Assembly: GCF_029338195.1 (NCBI RefSeq)
Contig: NZ_CP119780.1
Coordinates: 220,461-284,460 of the forward strand
Source of the DNA: Haloarcula litorea
Lineage (GTDB): Archaea; Halobacteriota; Halobacteria; Halobacteriales; Haloarculaceae
Reading direction: 5' to 3'
Length of the DNA: 64,000 bases
Shown: piece by piece, positions 51,739 to 60,746 of the stretch
Numbering within the stretch: position 1 is the first letter of the stretch
Layout of the letters: the number at the start of each line of letters is the position of its first letter
The notes under the pieces: model-generated
Seen by the model: the letters and a program-made list of their open reading frames with translations, nothing else
Told to the model about the DNA's origin: nothing
Database searches by the model: none
Made by a program: the position numbers and the translations under genes

Positions 51739-52905
51739 ATGACACGCCTCGAGCTGGACAGTGTCACGAAAGTCTTCGGCGACCCCGACCAGGACGGCGT
51801 CGTCGCGGTCGACGACCTGAGCATCGACGTCCCGGACGGGGACTTCCTCGTGTTGCTCGGTCCGTCGGGGTGCGGGAAGACGACCACCCTCCGGATGATC
51901 GGCGGGCTGGAGAACCCCACCGACGGCGAGGTCAAGTTCGACGGGACCGTCGTCAACGACATCAAGGCCCGCAACCGCGACGTGGCGATGGTGTTCCAGG
52001 ACTTCGCGCTGTACCCGCACATGACCGTCGGCGAGAACCTCGGCTTCGGGCTCCGGCGCGAGGACAACGATATGAGCGACGAGCAGATCGAGACGCGGGT
52101 CACCGAGGTCGCGGAGATGCTCGAGATCGAGGAGCTGGTGAACAACAAGCCCGCCCAGCTCTCGGGCGGGCAGAAACAGCGGGTGGCGCTGGGGCGGGCC
52201 ATCATCCGCGAACCGCGGCTGTTCCTGTTCGACGAGCCGCTGGCGAACCTGGACGCGTCGCTGCGGAAGACGATGCGGACGGAGATCGACGAGCTCCAGT
52301 CCGAGGTCGGCATCACCTCGGCGTACGTCACCCACAATCAGGAGGAGGCCCTGACCATCGCCGACCGGATCGCGATCCTGGACGAGGGCCAGCTCCAGCA
52401 GCTCGGCACGCCGGACGAGGTGTTCAACGAGCCCGCGAACCTCTTCGTCGCGCAGTTCGTCGGCAGCCCCGACATGAACCTCTTCGACGGGACGGTGAGC
52501 GAACGCGACGACGCGTACCGGATCGAGATGGACGCCGTCGACTTCGAGATCCCCAAGCGGCTCGTCGACGCCGAGATCGAGACCGACGACGTGCTGGTGG
52601 GCTTCCGGCCACAGGACCTCTACCAGGGGGCGAATCGCCCGCGCGACGGCCCCGACATCGAGGCGGACGTCCGCGTCGTCGAGCCGGTCGGGACCGAGGC
52701 CATCGTCCACGGGTCGTCGTTCCTCGGCGACGTGACGGCGAAGGTCGGCGACTTCCACGGCATCGGCTCCGGCGACCAGCTGACGGTCTCGATCGCCCCC
52801 GAACACGTGTACCTCTTCGACGCGACGACGGAGGAGCTCCTGAAGGGGCGGCTCGTCACCGAGCGCGAGGAGGGCGCGGTGTCGACCGACGGCGTCGAAG
52901 CCTGA
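51739..52905 (+). CDS. Sugar ABC transporter ATPase (UgpC type)
   Basis: A 388-aa ATPase: Walker A GPSGCGKTT at residues 41-49, Q-loop in MVFQDFALYPHMTVGENLGFG, signature LSGGQKQR, Walker B LFLFDEPLANLD, H-loop TSAYVTHNQEEALT, and a TOBE-type C-terminus (LVGFRPQDLYQGANRP). ATG 51739 matches the leaderless promoter; an earlier in-frame ATG is ignored. It powers the 49784/50709 permease pair. A second ATPase of the same type sits at 12593. Confidence 0.92.
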   Translation: MTRLELDSVTKVFGDPDQDGVVAVDDLSIDVPDGDFLVLLGPSGCGKTTTLRMIGGLENPTDGEVKFDGTVVNDIKARNRDVAMVFQDFALYPHMTVGENLGFGLRREDNDMSDEQIETRVTEVAEMLEIEELVNNKPAQLSGGQKQRVALGRAIIREPRLFLFDEPLANLDASLRKTMRTEIDELQSEVGITSAYVTHNQEEALTIADRIAILDEGQLQQLGTPDEVFNEPANLFVAQFVGSPDMNLFDGTVSERDDAYRIEMDAVDFEIPKRLVDAEIETDDVLVGFRPQDLYQGANRPRDGPDIEADVRVVEPVGTEAIVHGSSFLGDVTAKVGDFHGIGSGDQLTVSIAPEHVYLFDATTEELLKGRLVTEREEGAVSTDGVEA

Positions 52906-53009
52906 CGCGGTCCCGGGATCGGTGAGCGACGACGGCCCACCCCGTTAGTCGTCACTCTCTTCCGCTAAAACGTCGATTTCGGGCGACTGAGCGGGTCTTC
53001 GACCCAAAA

Positions 53010-53017
53010 TTATTAAA
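53010..53017 (+). promoter_or_regulatory. TATA box for the alcohol dehydrogenase gene
   Basis: TTATTAAA about 55-60 nt before ATG 53072, implying a leader of some 30 nt, unlike most starts here. Confidence 0.4.
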
Positions 53018-53071
53018 CCTCGTCGGACAATAGCACAGACGAGTCGAGCAGACCTCGCTCCACCAGCAATC

Positions 53072-54103
53072 ATGAAAGCAATAGTCCAGACGGGCCCCCG
53101 CTCCGTGGAGACACAGGAGCGTGACCGGCCCGCAGTCGCGACCGACGAAGTGCTCGTGCGGGTCCACACGGCTGGCCTGTGTGGCAGCGACGCGCACGCC
53201 TACAAGTACGACGGTGGATACGAGTGGATCCCGATTCCCCGGATCATGGGCCACGAGTACTCCGGGGAAGTGGTCACGGCCGGCTCCGCCGTCGACGGGT
53301 TCACCGAGGGCGACAAGGTCATCGAGGAGCCGATCCACGACTGCGGCCACTGCTTCCAGTGCAAGAACGGCCAGCCGAACGTCTGTCAGAACTTCTCCAT
53401 CACCGGGATGCACCGGGACGGTGCCTACGCGGAGTACGTGACGGTCAACCCCGAACACCTCCACACCGTCCCCTCGGACGTCCCGCTCCGGCACGCGGCG
53501 ATCACCGAGCCGACCAGCATCGCCACGCGGGCGGTGCTGGAGCAGTCGACCACGACGCCCGGCGACAACGTCCTCGTCGAGGGACCGGGACCGATCGGCG
53601 TACTGGTCGCCGCGGTCGCCGACTCGCTGGGGGCCAACGTCGTGGTATCGGGCCTCGAACAGGACGCCCGGTACCGGCTCCCGCTGCTGGACGACCTCGG
53701 CATCGAGACGCTGAACGTCCAGACGGACGACCTGACGGCCCGAACGGAGGAGCTCACCGACGGCATCGGGTTCGACGTGGTGTTCGACTCGACCGGCCAC
53801 CACACCGGCGTCGGCACGGCCGTCGAACACGTCCGGAAGGGCGGGCAGGTCGTGGTCGTCGGGATCCCGAACGAGGCCAGCGAGGTGACGCTCACGTCGG
53901 CGGTCCGGGGCGAGGTCGACATCAACACGTCGTACGGCTCGACGTGGACGAACTTCGAGCAGGCGCTGCGACTGATGGAGCGCGGCGAGATCGCGGTCGA
54001 CGAGATCCTGGACACCTCCTTCAGCACCGACGACCCCGCCGAGGCGTTCGACGCCTTCCTCGACTCGGAGACCTGCAAGCCGGTGTTCGAGTTCTCCGGG
54101 TGA
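53072..54103 (+). CDS. Zinc-dependent alcohol dehydrogenase (sorbitol/threonine dehydrogenase type)
   Basis: A 343-aa MDR enzyme. HTAGLCGSDAHAY and MGHEYSGEV carry the catalytic zinc ligands, and DCGHCFQCKNGQPNVCQN has the four structural-zinc cysteines. VLVEGPGPIGVLVAAVADSLGANVVVSG is the cofactor-binding fold. It probably oxidises a polyol, a sugar or a 2-keto-3-deoxy sugar acid. It precedes the rhamnonate dehydratase gene by 69 bases, so it may be part of the same pathway, for instance lactaldehyde or keto-deoxy-acid oxidation. Confidence 0.88.
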   Translation: MKAIVQTGPRSVETQERDRPAVATDEVLVRVHTAGLCGSDAHAYKYDGGYEWIPIPRIMGHEYSGEVVTAGSAVDGFTEGDKVIEEPIHDCGHCFQCKNGQPNVCQNFSITGMHRDGAYAEYVTVNPEHLHTVPSDVPLRHAAITEPTSIATRAVLEQSTTTPGDNVLVEGPGPIGVLVAAVADSLGANVVVSGLEQDARYRLPLLDDLGIETLNVQTDDLTARTEELTDGIGFDVVFDSTGHHTGVGTAVEHVRKGGQVVVVGIPNEASEVTLTSAVRGEVDINTSYGSTWTNFEQALRLMERGEIAVDEILDTSFSTDDPAEAFDAFLDSETCKPVFEFSG

Positions 54104-54172
54104 TCGGTGAGAGTGTGACGGGCTGACGGAAAGATTTTAACCACACCGAGCGGACTGTTACCGTGGCGACCG

Positions 54173-55378
54173 ATGGAGATCACAGACATCTCAGCGACCA
54201 AGATCAGCAACGACTCGTGGGGCGAGTTCATCGAGTTCCCCCTCGTCACGATTATGTCGAAGTACGACGAGTACCGCAACGTCGACGGCGAGAACCCGCA
54301 GGCCCGCCGGAAGTGGATGGGGCCGGTCGGCGACGTCGTCGTCGAAGTCGAGACCGACGCCGGCATCACCGGCGTCGGCGTCGGTAACTGGGGCACCGGG
54401 GCCATCGCCACCGTCGTCGAGGAGACCCTCTCGAAGATCGTCGTCGGCGAGGACCCGATGCGACGCGAGCACCTCTGGGAGCAGATGTACCGCGCGACGC
54501 TCCCGTTCGGACGGAAAGGCGTCGCCGTCATGGCGATCAGCGCCGTCGATCAGGCGCTGTGGGACATCGCCGGCAAGGACGCCGACAAGCCGGTGTACGA
54601 GCTGCTGGGCGGCCCCACCACCGAGGAGATCCCCGCGTACGCGTCGAACCTCCACCCCGTCGACTTAGAGAAGCTCGAACGCGAGGCCGTCCAGTACGCC
54701 GAGGCGGGCTTCGACGCGATGAAACTCCGCTTCCTCCACGGCCCCGAGGCCGGGCGGCAGGGGATGGAGAAAAACGAGGAGATCGTCGAGACGGTGCGAG
54801 ACGCCGTCGGCCACGAGATCGAGATCGCGGGCGACGCCTACATGGGCTGGTCGGTGAAGTACGCGAAGAAGATGACCCAGCGGCTCGCGAAGTACGACAT
54901 AGCCTGGGTCGAGGAGCCGGTCATCGCCGACGACGTGCAGGGCTACGCGGAGGTGCGCGAGGCCGCGCCGATGCCCATCTCCGGGGGCGAACACGAGTTC
55001 ACCCGCTGGGGCCACGAGCGCCTCCTCGAGGAGGAGGCCGTCGACATCCTCCAGCCGGACGTCGGCCGCGTCGGCGGCATCACGGAGATGAAGAAGGTCG
55101 CCGACATGGCCGAGGTCCACGACGTGCCCGTGATCCCCCACGCCGGGACGAACCCGACGTTGCACGCCATCGCGGGCCACACGAACATGCCGATGGCGGA
55201 GTACTTCCCGACGCCCGAGTGGTTCCAGGAGCGACGGGAAGAACGGGAGTCGACCTACGCCGACGCCGTCTTCCAGAACCCGCCCTCGCCCGAGAACGGG
55301 TCGATCCCGCTGCCCGACGACCCCGGCGTCAGCACGGCGTTGAACCGCGAGGCGGTCGAACACTTCGCCGTGGAGTGA
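54173..55378 (+). CDS. L-rhamnonate dehydratase-like enolase-superfamily enzyme
   Basis: A 401-aa enzyme matching the rhamnonate dehydratase pattern: PLVTIMSKYDEYRN early, TLPFGRKGVAVMAISAVDQALWDIAGK, LRFLHGPEAGRQGMEKN, and GGEHEFTRWGHERLLEEEAVDILQPDVGRVGGITEMKK. Likely ligands are Asp221, Glu247 and Glu273, with His323 in IPHAGTNPT as base. This block (GEHE-TRWG, HGPAEG-KN) separates the family from gluconate and galactonate dehydratases. It would convert L-rhamnonate to 2-keto-3-deoxy-L-rhamnonate. A TTTTAA box lies at 54135-54140. The LLM gene follows two bases after the stop. Confidence 0.85.
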   Translation: MEITDISATKISNDSWGEFIEFPLVTIMSKYDEYRNVDGENPQARRKWMGPVGDVVVEVETDAGITGVGVGNWGTGAIATVVEETLSKIVVGEDPMRREHLWEQMYRATLPFGRKGVAVMAISAVDQALWDIAGKDADKPVYELLGGPTTEEIPAYASNLHPVDLEKLEREAVQYAEAGFDAMKLRFLHGPEAGRQGMEKNEEIVETVRDAVGHEIEIAGDAYMGWSVKYAKKMTQRLAKYDIAWVEEPVIADDVQGYAEVREAAPMPISGGEHEFTRWGHERLLEEEAVDILQPDVGRVGGITEMKKVADMAEVHDVPVIPHAGTNPTLHAIAGHTNMPMAEYFPTPEWFQERREERESTYADAVFQNPPSPENGSIPLPDDPGVSTALNREAVEHFAVE

Positions 55379-55380
55379 CG

Positions 55381-56411
55381 ATGTCCGAGATCAAATTCGA
55401 GTACAACGTCCCGGTGTTCGCCGGCGCGCCCGACGCCGGCAGCGACGAACCGGTCCACCGGGACACACCCGAGTACGAGGCGTTGGACTGGGCGACGACC
55501 CGCCGGGGGATCGAACTGGCCGAGGAACTCGGATTCGACGCCGCGTGGGCTCCCGACCACCTGATGCTCGGCCGGGACCGCGCCGAGTACGAGTGCTGGA
55601 CGCTGCTGTCCGCGATGGCCGGATTCACCGAGGAGATGAACATCGGCTCGCTGGTGCTCTGTAACGACTACCGGAACCCGGCGCTGGTCGCGAAGATGGC
55701 GGCGACGCTCGACGTGATCTCCGAGGGGCGGCTCGAACTCGGGCTGGGCGCGGGCTGGCACGAACCGGAGTACGACGCCTACGGCTGGGAGTACCGCGAC
55801 GGCTTCGAGCGGCTGATGCGGCTCGACGAGTCGATCCGGCTGATGAAGCGGATGTGGGACGCCGGCGGCGAGGGGCGAGTTTCGACGGCGACCACTACCG
55901 GATCGACGACGCGGCCTGTGCCCCGACGCCAGTGCAGGACCCACACCCCGAGATTCTCGTCGGCGGGCAAGGCGAGGAGGTGACGCTCAAGCTCGTCGCG
56001 AAGCTGGCCGACGTCTGGAACACCGACGTGTTCAACGGCGACGTCGAGACGCTGGAACACAAGATCGGCGTCATCGAGGACCACTGCGAGACGGTCGGCC
56101 GCGACCCCGACGACATCGAGTACTCGTGGGACGGCCACGTCATCTGCACCCGCGACGAGGAGAAGTTCGACCGCCTCGTGGACCTGATGACGCCGATCCA
56201 GTTCGAGGCGGAGTACCAGGACCAGGCCCCCATCCGGACCGAGGAGGACGCCCGCGAGTACTTCGTGATGGGGACGCCCGAGGAGTGTGCCGCGGCCATC
56301 GAGGACCGGATCGACGCCGGCGTCACGAAGTTCCAGTGCTGGTTCGTGGACTTCCCGGACACCGGCGGGATGGAGCTGTTCGCCGACGAGGTGATGCCGG
56401 AGTTCCGCTGA
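55381..56411 (+). pseudogene. LLM-class flavin-dependent oxidoreductase, one frameshift
   Basis: A luciferase-like monooxygenase (about 343 aa when repaired). LAEELGFDAAWAPDHLMLGRDRAEYECWTLLSAMA and ISEGRLELGLGAGWHEPEYDAYGW are the family blocks. The frame is lost at GGGG 55872-55875: one G missing turns EGASFDGDHYRIDDA out of phase. The second part (HPEILVGGQGEEVTLKLVAKLADVWN, then FQCWFVDFPDTGGMELFADEVMPEFR) is intact to the stop. Its close relative is at 61579. It may use F420 or FMN to oxidise an intermediate of the sugar pathway, but the substrate is unknown. It is co-transcribed with the dehydratase. Confidence 0.8.
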
Positions 56412-56452
56412 CCGCCGACGGGCGGGCGTCGGGTCGAACAGTCCCAGTTCTC

Positions 56453-57649
56453 TCAGTTCCCGCCGGCGAGCGTCTCGACGATCGGGTCGGTGGCACGGTC
56501 GGTGTCGCCGGCGTCGAGAAACCCCGCGATGGCAGTCAGTATCTCGACGCGCTGGGCCGGCGGGACGCCGAGCCCGCGGGTCGCGTTGACCCGTGTCGTC
56601 GCGGTCTGATACGCGCGCAGTTGATCCCGAAAGAACGGCGAGTACCGATCGGTCGGGACGTCGGACCGAGGGGGGACTGCGCCGCGCGCTCCGGTGAACT
56701 GGGCGATCGCCTCGGCCGAGCCGATCTCGCGTAACACGCGCTCCGTCACGTCCGTCTCGCTGGCCGTCGACGGCATCAGAAACGCGTCCATCACGACCTG
56801 ATACGTGTCTGCCGTCCCCGGGAACGGAACGCATCCCCAGTCGGAGCCGTACTCGTATCCGTCCCTGTTCTTGAGGACGCCCCCGGCCCAGTCGCCCATC
56901 GCGAAGAAGGCAGCGTCCCCCTCCGCGAACCGCCCGAGTCCGGCCTGCCAGCCGTCGTACAGCGCGTCGTCGGGAGAGTGAGCCCGGAGCGCCGCGAGGG
57001 AATCGAGTGCGGCGTCGACGATGTCGCGGTGTCGCGCCGGCTCGGACCCGCGGAAGATCGCCTCGTACGTGGCGGCGTCGCCGTGGCTCAAAACGAGCAT
57101 ATCCCACAGATCCAGCGCCGGCCACGGCCGTTTCTGCGGGAGCAGCAGTCCCGCCGCGTCGGTCGCCTCCTCGACCGCTTCGAGTGCGTCGCGCAGCGAC
57201 TCCGGGGTGTCGAGTCGGGCCGGATCAACGCCGGCCCGCTCCAGTAACTCGACGTCGTAGAAGAGGTTGTTCTGTCGCTGAACGTTCGTCGGGATCGCGC
57301 GATACCGGCCGTCGTACCGGACCGTCTCCTTCGCGTGGTCGAAGTAGACGTCGGTGTACCCGGCGCGCTCCCAGAGATCGGTGATGTCGCTCACGATGTC
57401 GGCGTCGAGGTACGGCCGGAGGTTCTGTCCGGGCCAGGTCTCGAACACGTTCGGCGGGTCGCCGCTGAGGATGTCGACTTTCGCTCGAAGACGCACCTGG
57501 GCGTCGGACCGTTCGGCGATCCGCGCGCCGGGGACAGCGGGTCGGACGACGTCCAACAGCGCCTCCATCGCGCTCCTGTCCTCGCCGACGAAGTGGTGCA
57601 AGACTGTGATCCGCGGATCGGTCCGCCGCTGTCCTGTCGTATCTGTCAT
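56453..57649 (-). CDS. Extracellular-type sugar-binding protein without signal peptide
   Basis: A 398-aa SBP-family-1 protein. ITVLHHFVGEDRSAMEALLDVVRPAVPG, VRLRAKVDILSGDPPNVFETWPGQNLRPYLDADIVSDITDLWERAG, FYDVELLERAGVDPARLDTPESLRDALEA and FAEGDAAFFAMGDWAGGVLKN are all typical. The N-terminus (MTDTTGQRRTDPR) has no hydrophobic segment or lipobox, unlike the receptor at 48256, so it probably stays in the cytoplasm. It is divergent from an IclR gene. A cytoplasmic sugar sensor is a possible role; a missed upstream start with a signal is unlikely because no hydrophobic stretch is seen there. Confidence 0.75.
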   Translation of the reverse strand: MTDTTGQRRTDPRITVLHHFVGEDRSAMEALLDVVRPAVPGARIAERSDAQVRLRAKVDILSGDPPNVFETWPGQNLRPYLDADIVSDITDLWERAGYTDVYFDHAKETVRYDGRYRAIPTNVQRQNNLFYDVELLERAGVDPARLDTPESLRDALEAVEEATDAAGLLLPQKRPWPALDLWDMLVLSHGDAATYEAIFRGSEPARHRDIVDAALDSLAALRAHSPDDALYDGWQAGLGRFAEGDAAFFAMGDWAGGVLKNRDGYEYGSDWGCVPFPGTADTYQVVMDAFLMPSTASETDVTERVLREIGSAEAIAQFTGARGAVPPRSDVPTDRYSPFFRDQLRAYQTATTRVNATRGLGVPPAQRVEILTAIAGFLDAGDTDRATDPIVETLAGGN

Positions 57650-57806
57650 GACTCGGTGGCTGTCCCGACGGCCCTCGCGCTGGGCGCGAGCGGAACGGGT
57701 TCCTGCGAGGGGAATTTCCGGTCGTAGATATTAAAACTTCGTCTCACGACAGGGAGGTGGTCGATCGGTTCGTGGTCGAGGTGTTGCTTCCGGCGATGGC
57801 GGAACG

Positions 57807-57812
57807 CTTTTG
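57807..57812 (+). promoter_or_regulatory. TATA box for the third IclR gene
   Basis: CTTTTG about 27 nt before ATG 57836. Confidence 0.35.
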
Positions 57813-57835
57813 TCCGCGTCAATCGTTCGCCCGGT

Positions 57836-58593
57836 ATGGGCGACGACGTTCCGATCAAGGCGGCGAAGATCTCTATGGACATCGTCGAGACCGTTCGGGA
57901 CCTCGACGGTGCGGGCGTCTCCGAGGTCGCGAACGAGCTGGACAGGCCGACGAGCACGGTCCACGACCACCTCCGGACGCTCGAACAGGAGCAGTACCTC
58001 GTCAAGCAGGGGAGAAGTACCACGTCAGCACGCGGTTCCTCCAGCTGGGGGACCAGGCGCGCTCCCGCCGGAAAGTGTTCGAGATCGCGCGCCCGGAGAT
58101 CAACGAGTTGGCGGAGAAGACCGGCGAGCACGCGAACCTCATGATCGAGGAGCACGGCCTCGGGGTGTTCCTGTACCGCGCCCGAGGGTCCGACGCGGTC
58201 CAACTGGACACCCACGCCGGGATGCGCGTACCCCTCCAGACGACCGCGCTGGGGAAGGCGATCATGGCCCACCGTCCGCGCGAGGAGGTCGAGGCGATCC
58301 TCGACCGACACGGGCTCCCGGAGGTGACCGAGAACACCGTCACCGACCGCGACACCCTGTTCGAGCAACTCGAAGCGATACGGGAGCGCGGCTACTCGTA
58401 CGACGACGAGGAGCGCGTCCGGGGGATGCGGTGCGTCGCGGCACCCATCACCGACCGGGACGACCACGCCATCGCCGCGGTCAGCGTCTCGGGGCCGAAG
58501 AGTCGGATGCGAGACGACCGCTTCACCGACGACGTCCCGGAGCGGATCCTGCGGAGCGCGAACGTCATCGAGGTGAACCTGACGTACTCGTAG
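57836..58593 (+). pseudogene. IclR family regulator of the rhamnose-type cluster, one frameshift
   Basis: The winged helix is complete: MGDDVPIKAAKISMDIVETVRDLDGAGVSEVANELDRPTSTVHDHLRTLEQEQYLVKQG. The frame is then lost at the GGGG run 58009-58012 (one G missing). GEKYHVSTRFLQLGDQARSRRKVFEIARPEINELAEKTGEHANLMIEEHGLGVFLYRARG and the remaining IclR domain follow in the other frame, ending FTDDVPERILRSANVIEVNLTYS. A repaired protein would be about 253 aa, like the other two. IclR-type regulators are known for haloarchaeal rhamnose genes. It precedes the FAH gene by 45 bases. Confidence 0.85.
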
Positions 58594-58607
58594 CCGCGAA
58601 CACAACA

Positions 58608-58613
58608 GTTAGG
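58608..58613 (+). promoter_or_regulatory. TATA box for the FAH-type hydrolase gene
   Basis: GTTAGG 26-31 nt before ATG 58639; a weak match, but at the right spacing. Confidence 0.3.
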
Positions 58614-58638
58614 TTCTCCCGGTGGACAGGGACACACG

Positions 58639-59487
58639 ATGCAGTTCGTCAGATACACCGCCGGCGGATCTCCCCAGTGGGGCGTCCGCCGCGACGACGG
58701 AATCGTACCCCTGGACGGCCTCCGCGAGGAGGTCGCGTACGAGCAGTTCACCTCTCCCGGTTTCCTCCGCACAGTCGAGGACGCCGTCGACGCCGCCAGC
58801 GACCGAGCGGTCCAGGAGTCCGCGGTGAAGCTCCTCGCACCGGTCCCGCGTCCCGGGAAGGTGATCTGTGTCGGCCTGAACTACCACGACCACGCCGAGG
58901 AACAGGACGAGGAGATCCCCGAACGACCGCTGCTGTTCGGCAAGGCCGGAACCGCCGTCACGAACCCCGGCGACCCCATCGTCCATCCCGCCGAGATCGA
59001 GGAGGTCGACTACGAGGTCGAACTCGGCGTCGTGATCGGCCGGACCGCGAAGGACGTGAGCCGGGCGAACGCCCGGGACTACGTCGCGGGTTACACCGCG
59101 ATCAACGACGTGAGCGCCCGCGACGCCCAGTTCGCGGACGAGCAGTTCTTCCGCGGCAAGAGCTACGACACGTTCGCGCCGATGGGGCCGACCCTGGTCC
59201 CCGACGACCGGCTCGACCCGGCGAGTCTCGACGTCGCCTGTCGCGTCAACGGCGAGACGAAACAGTCGTCGAACACGGCGGAGTTCATCTTCGGCGTCGA
59301 CGAGCTGATCGAGTACATCAGCGGGATCACGACGCTGCGGCCAGGGGACGTCATCTCCACGGGGACCCCCGGCGGCGTCGGCATCTTCCGCGACCCGCCG
59401 GAACTGCTCGAACCTGGCGACACGGTCGACGTCGAGATCGAGGGGATCGGGACGCTCACCAACCCGGTGACGGGAGCGTCGGAGTAG
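58639..59487 (+). CDS. FAH family hydrolase, candidate 2,4-diketo-3-deoxy-L-rhamnonate hydrolase
   Basis: A 282-aa FAH-domain enzyme. CVGLNYHDHAEE opens the domain; Glu126 and Glu128 in DYEVELGVVIG and Asp157 in INDVSARDAQ are metal ligands; Lys174 in FRGKSYDTFAPMGP is the lysine, and ITTLRPGDVISTGTPGGVG closes it. It splits a 2,4-diketo acid by adding water to a C-C bond, which in the rhamnose diketo-hydrolase route gives pyruvate and L-lactate. It is of similar length to the FAH protein at 29257 but much closer to 2-hydroxyhepta-2,4-diene-dioate isomerase/hydrolase relatives. Confidence 0.85.
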   Translation: MQFVRYTAGGSPQWGVRRDDGIVPLDGLREEVAYEQFTSPGFLRTVEDAVDAASDRAVQESAVKLLAPVPRPGKVICVGLNYHDHAEEQDEEIPERPLLFGKAGTAVTNPGDPIVHPAEIEEVDYEVELGVVIGRTAKDVSRANARDYVAGYTAINDVSARDAQFADEQFFRGKSYDTFAPMGPTLVPDDRLDPASLDVACRVNGETKQSSNTAEFIFGVDELIEYISGITTLRPGDVISTGTPGGVGIFRDPPELLEPGDTVDVEIEGIGTLTNPVTGASE

Positions 59488-60050
59488 CCGGCTCGAACTG
59501 CCGTCGGGCGAACCGACGACGGGACCTCGTGTATGGTCGGACCCGAACCCCGCCGACCAGACGGACGGGCCGGTGAGCGACGCGACGGTCGAGTCGGTAC
59601 TCGTCGGACGGTAGCGAGGGTCGTCCGGCGAGGCCCGACACGAAAGTACACTATATCTTATATTTTGTATATCGTACCAAATTTTTGTTACGTCGTCGGG
59701 GAACGAGAGGTGGCGGTATCGATCGGTGGCCGAGTCCCGATCGCCGTCGCTGTCTCGTCGCTTCGATCACCACACGGCGTCCCCGTGACACTCGCAGCCT
59801 CGTCTCTCGTCGGCGTTCGCTCCGACGGTCGGGTCGGCCCCGATCCCACCGGGGTCGGCAGCGTGGTTCAGATGGGGTTTCTCGGGCGTGTTACCGTCGA
59901 TTTCGGCGGTCGGTACAGGAATCGTCCCGTCAGTCGGTGGTCGACGCGGTAGCGATCTCGTGTCCGAGTTATATCCTAATTCGTGATAAGCTACTCGTTT
60001 GATAGTTCTGATCGGGAGCATCGAGCTCGGTCGTCGACACGCCGGCCGGG
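59488..60050. other. 563-base intergenic region with an AT-rich block
   Basis: An AT-rich block at about 59645-59690 (CTATATCTTA at 59651-59660, GTATATCGTA at 59667-59676) resembles the tandem 10-mer at 15718-15737. A second AT-rich patch lies at about 59968-60010. No coding frame is supported. Confidence 0.45.
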
Positions 60051-60716
60051 GTGCCGATGGGAAGAACCAAGACCGTGTGGAACCGTCGCACACGTATGTG
60101 CCGGGACCGTGCGTGGCCGACGCTCGCGGTCGTCGGACTCTGTCTGGTTCTCGGCGGCTGTCAGGGCGTGTTCGGCCCGGGAGAGCCGACACGGACACGA
60201 ACCGTGACCCCGGCCCCCGTACCCGCGACGGAGACGCCGACGCCGGAACCGAACGGCCGCGCGCTCGGCGGGGCGTGGCCGGGCCAGTGGCACGAGTTCG
60301 ATCCCCCGCTGCCGGCGGCCGCGTACCGGGACCTCCGACCGACCTGTGACCGGCCGCCGGCGCTGGCCGTGCGGTTGCAGATCGGTGCGATACTGACGGA
60401 CGACGGGACGGGAGAGGGGATCGAGACGACGTGGGAGTTCCTCGCGCCCTCCGCCCGCCAGGGTTTCGGGACCGTCTCGACGTACGTCGACACGTTCGAA
60501 CGCCGGTACCGGCCGCTGCTGGCGGCCGAGTCGGTGACACTCAGACCGCTACAGCGCAACGGAAGCGTCGCGACCCAGCCGCTTCGGGTCCGGACCGACG
60601 GGTCCACGGTGACGTACCGGTGGCGCGCCGAGCGCCGGTCGACGGCCGGCGACGACGGGTGTTGGCTGACGACGGAGATACGCGCGGCGTCTGCCTCGGA
60701 CGCCGGTCTCGGATAG
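60051..60716 (+). CDS. Hypothetical lipoprotein
   Basis: A 221-aa predicted lipoprotein: a basic N-terminus, hydrophobic LAVVGLCLVLGGC with lipobox Cys37 (Cys22 if the start is the internal ATG 60096, which gives a more normal signal length), a Pro/Thr-rich linker (RTRTVTPAPVPATETPTPEP), and a small domain with two Cys (PTCDRPP and DDGCWLTTEI) that may form a disulfide. No family is recognised. It sits between the FAH and SDR genes but, being a surface protein, may be unrelated to the pathway. Confidence 0.65.
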   Translation: MPMGRTKTVWNRRTRMCRDRAWPTLAVVGLCLVLGGCQGVFGPGEPTRTRTVTPAPVPATETPTPEPNGRALGGAWPGQWHEFDPPLPAAAYRDLRPTCDRPPALAVRLQIGAILTDDGTGEGIETTWEFLAPSARQGFGTVSTYVDTFERRYRPLLAAESVTLRPLQRNGSVATQPLRVRTDGSTVTYRWRAERRSTAGDDGCWLTTEIRAASASDAGLG

Positions 60717-60717
60717 C

Positions 60718-60723
60718 GTTAAG
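60718..60723 (+). promoter_or_regulatory. TATA box for the SDR gene
   Basis: GTTAAG 24-29 nt before ATG 60747. Confidence 0.4.
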
Positions 60724-60746
60724 TCACTGGCTGTGAATCACTACCT

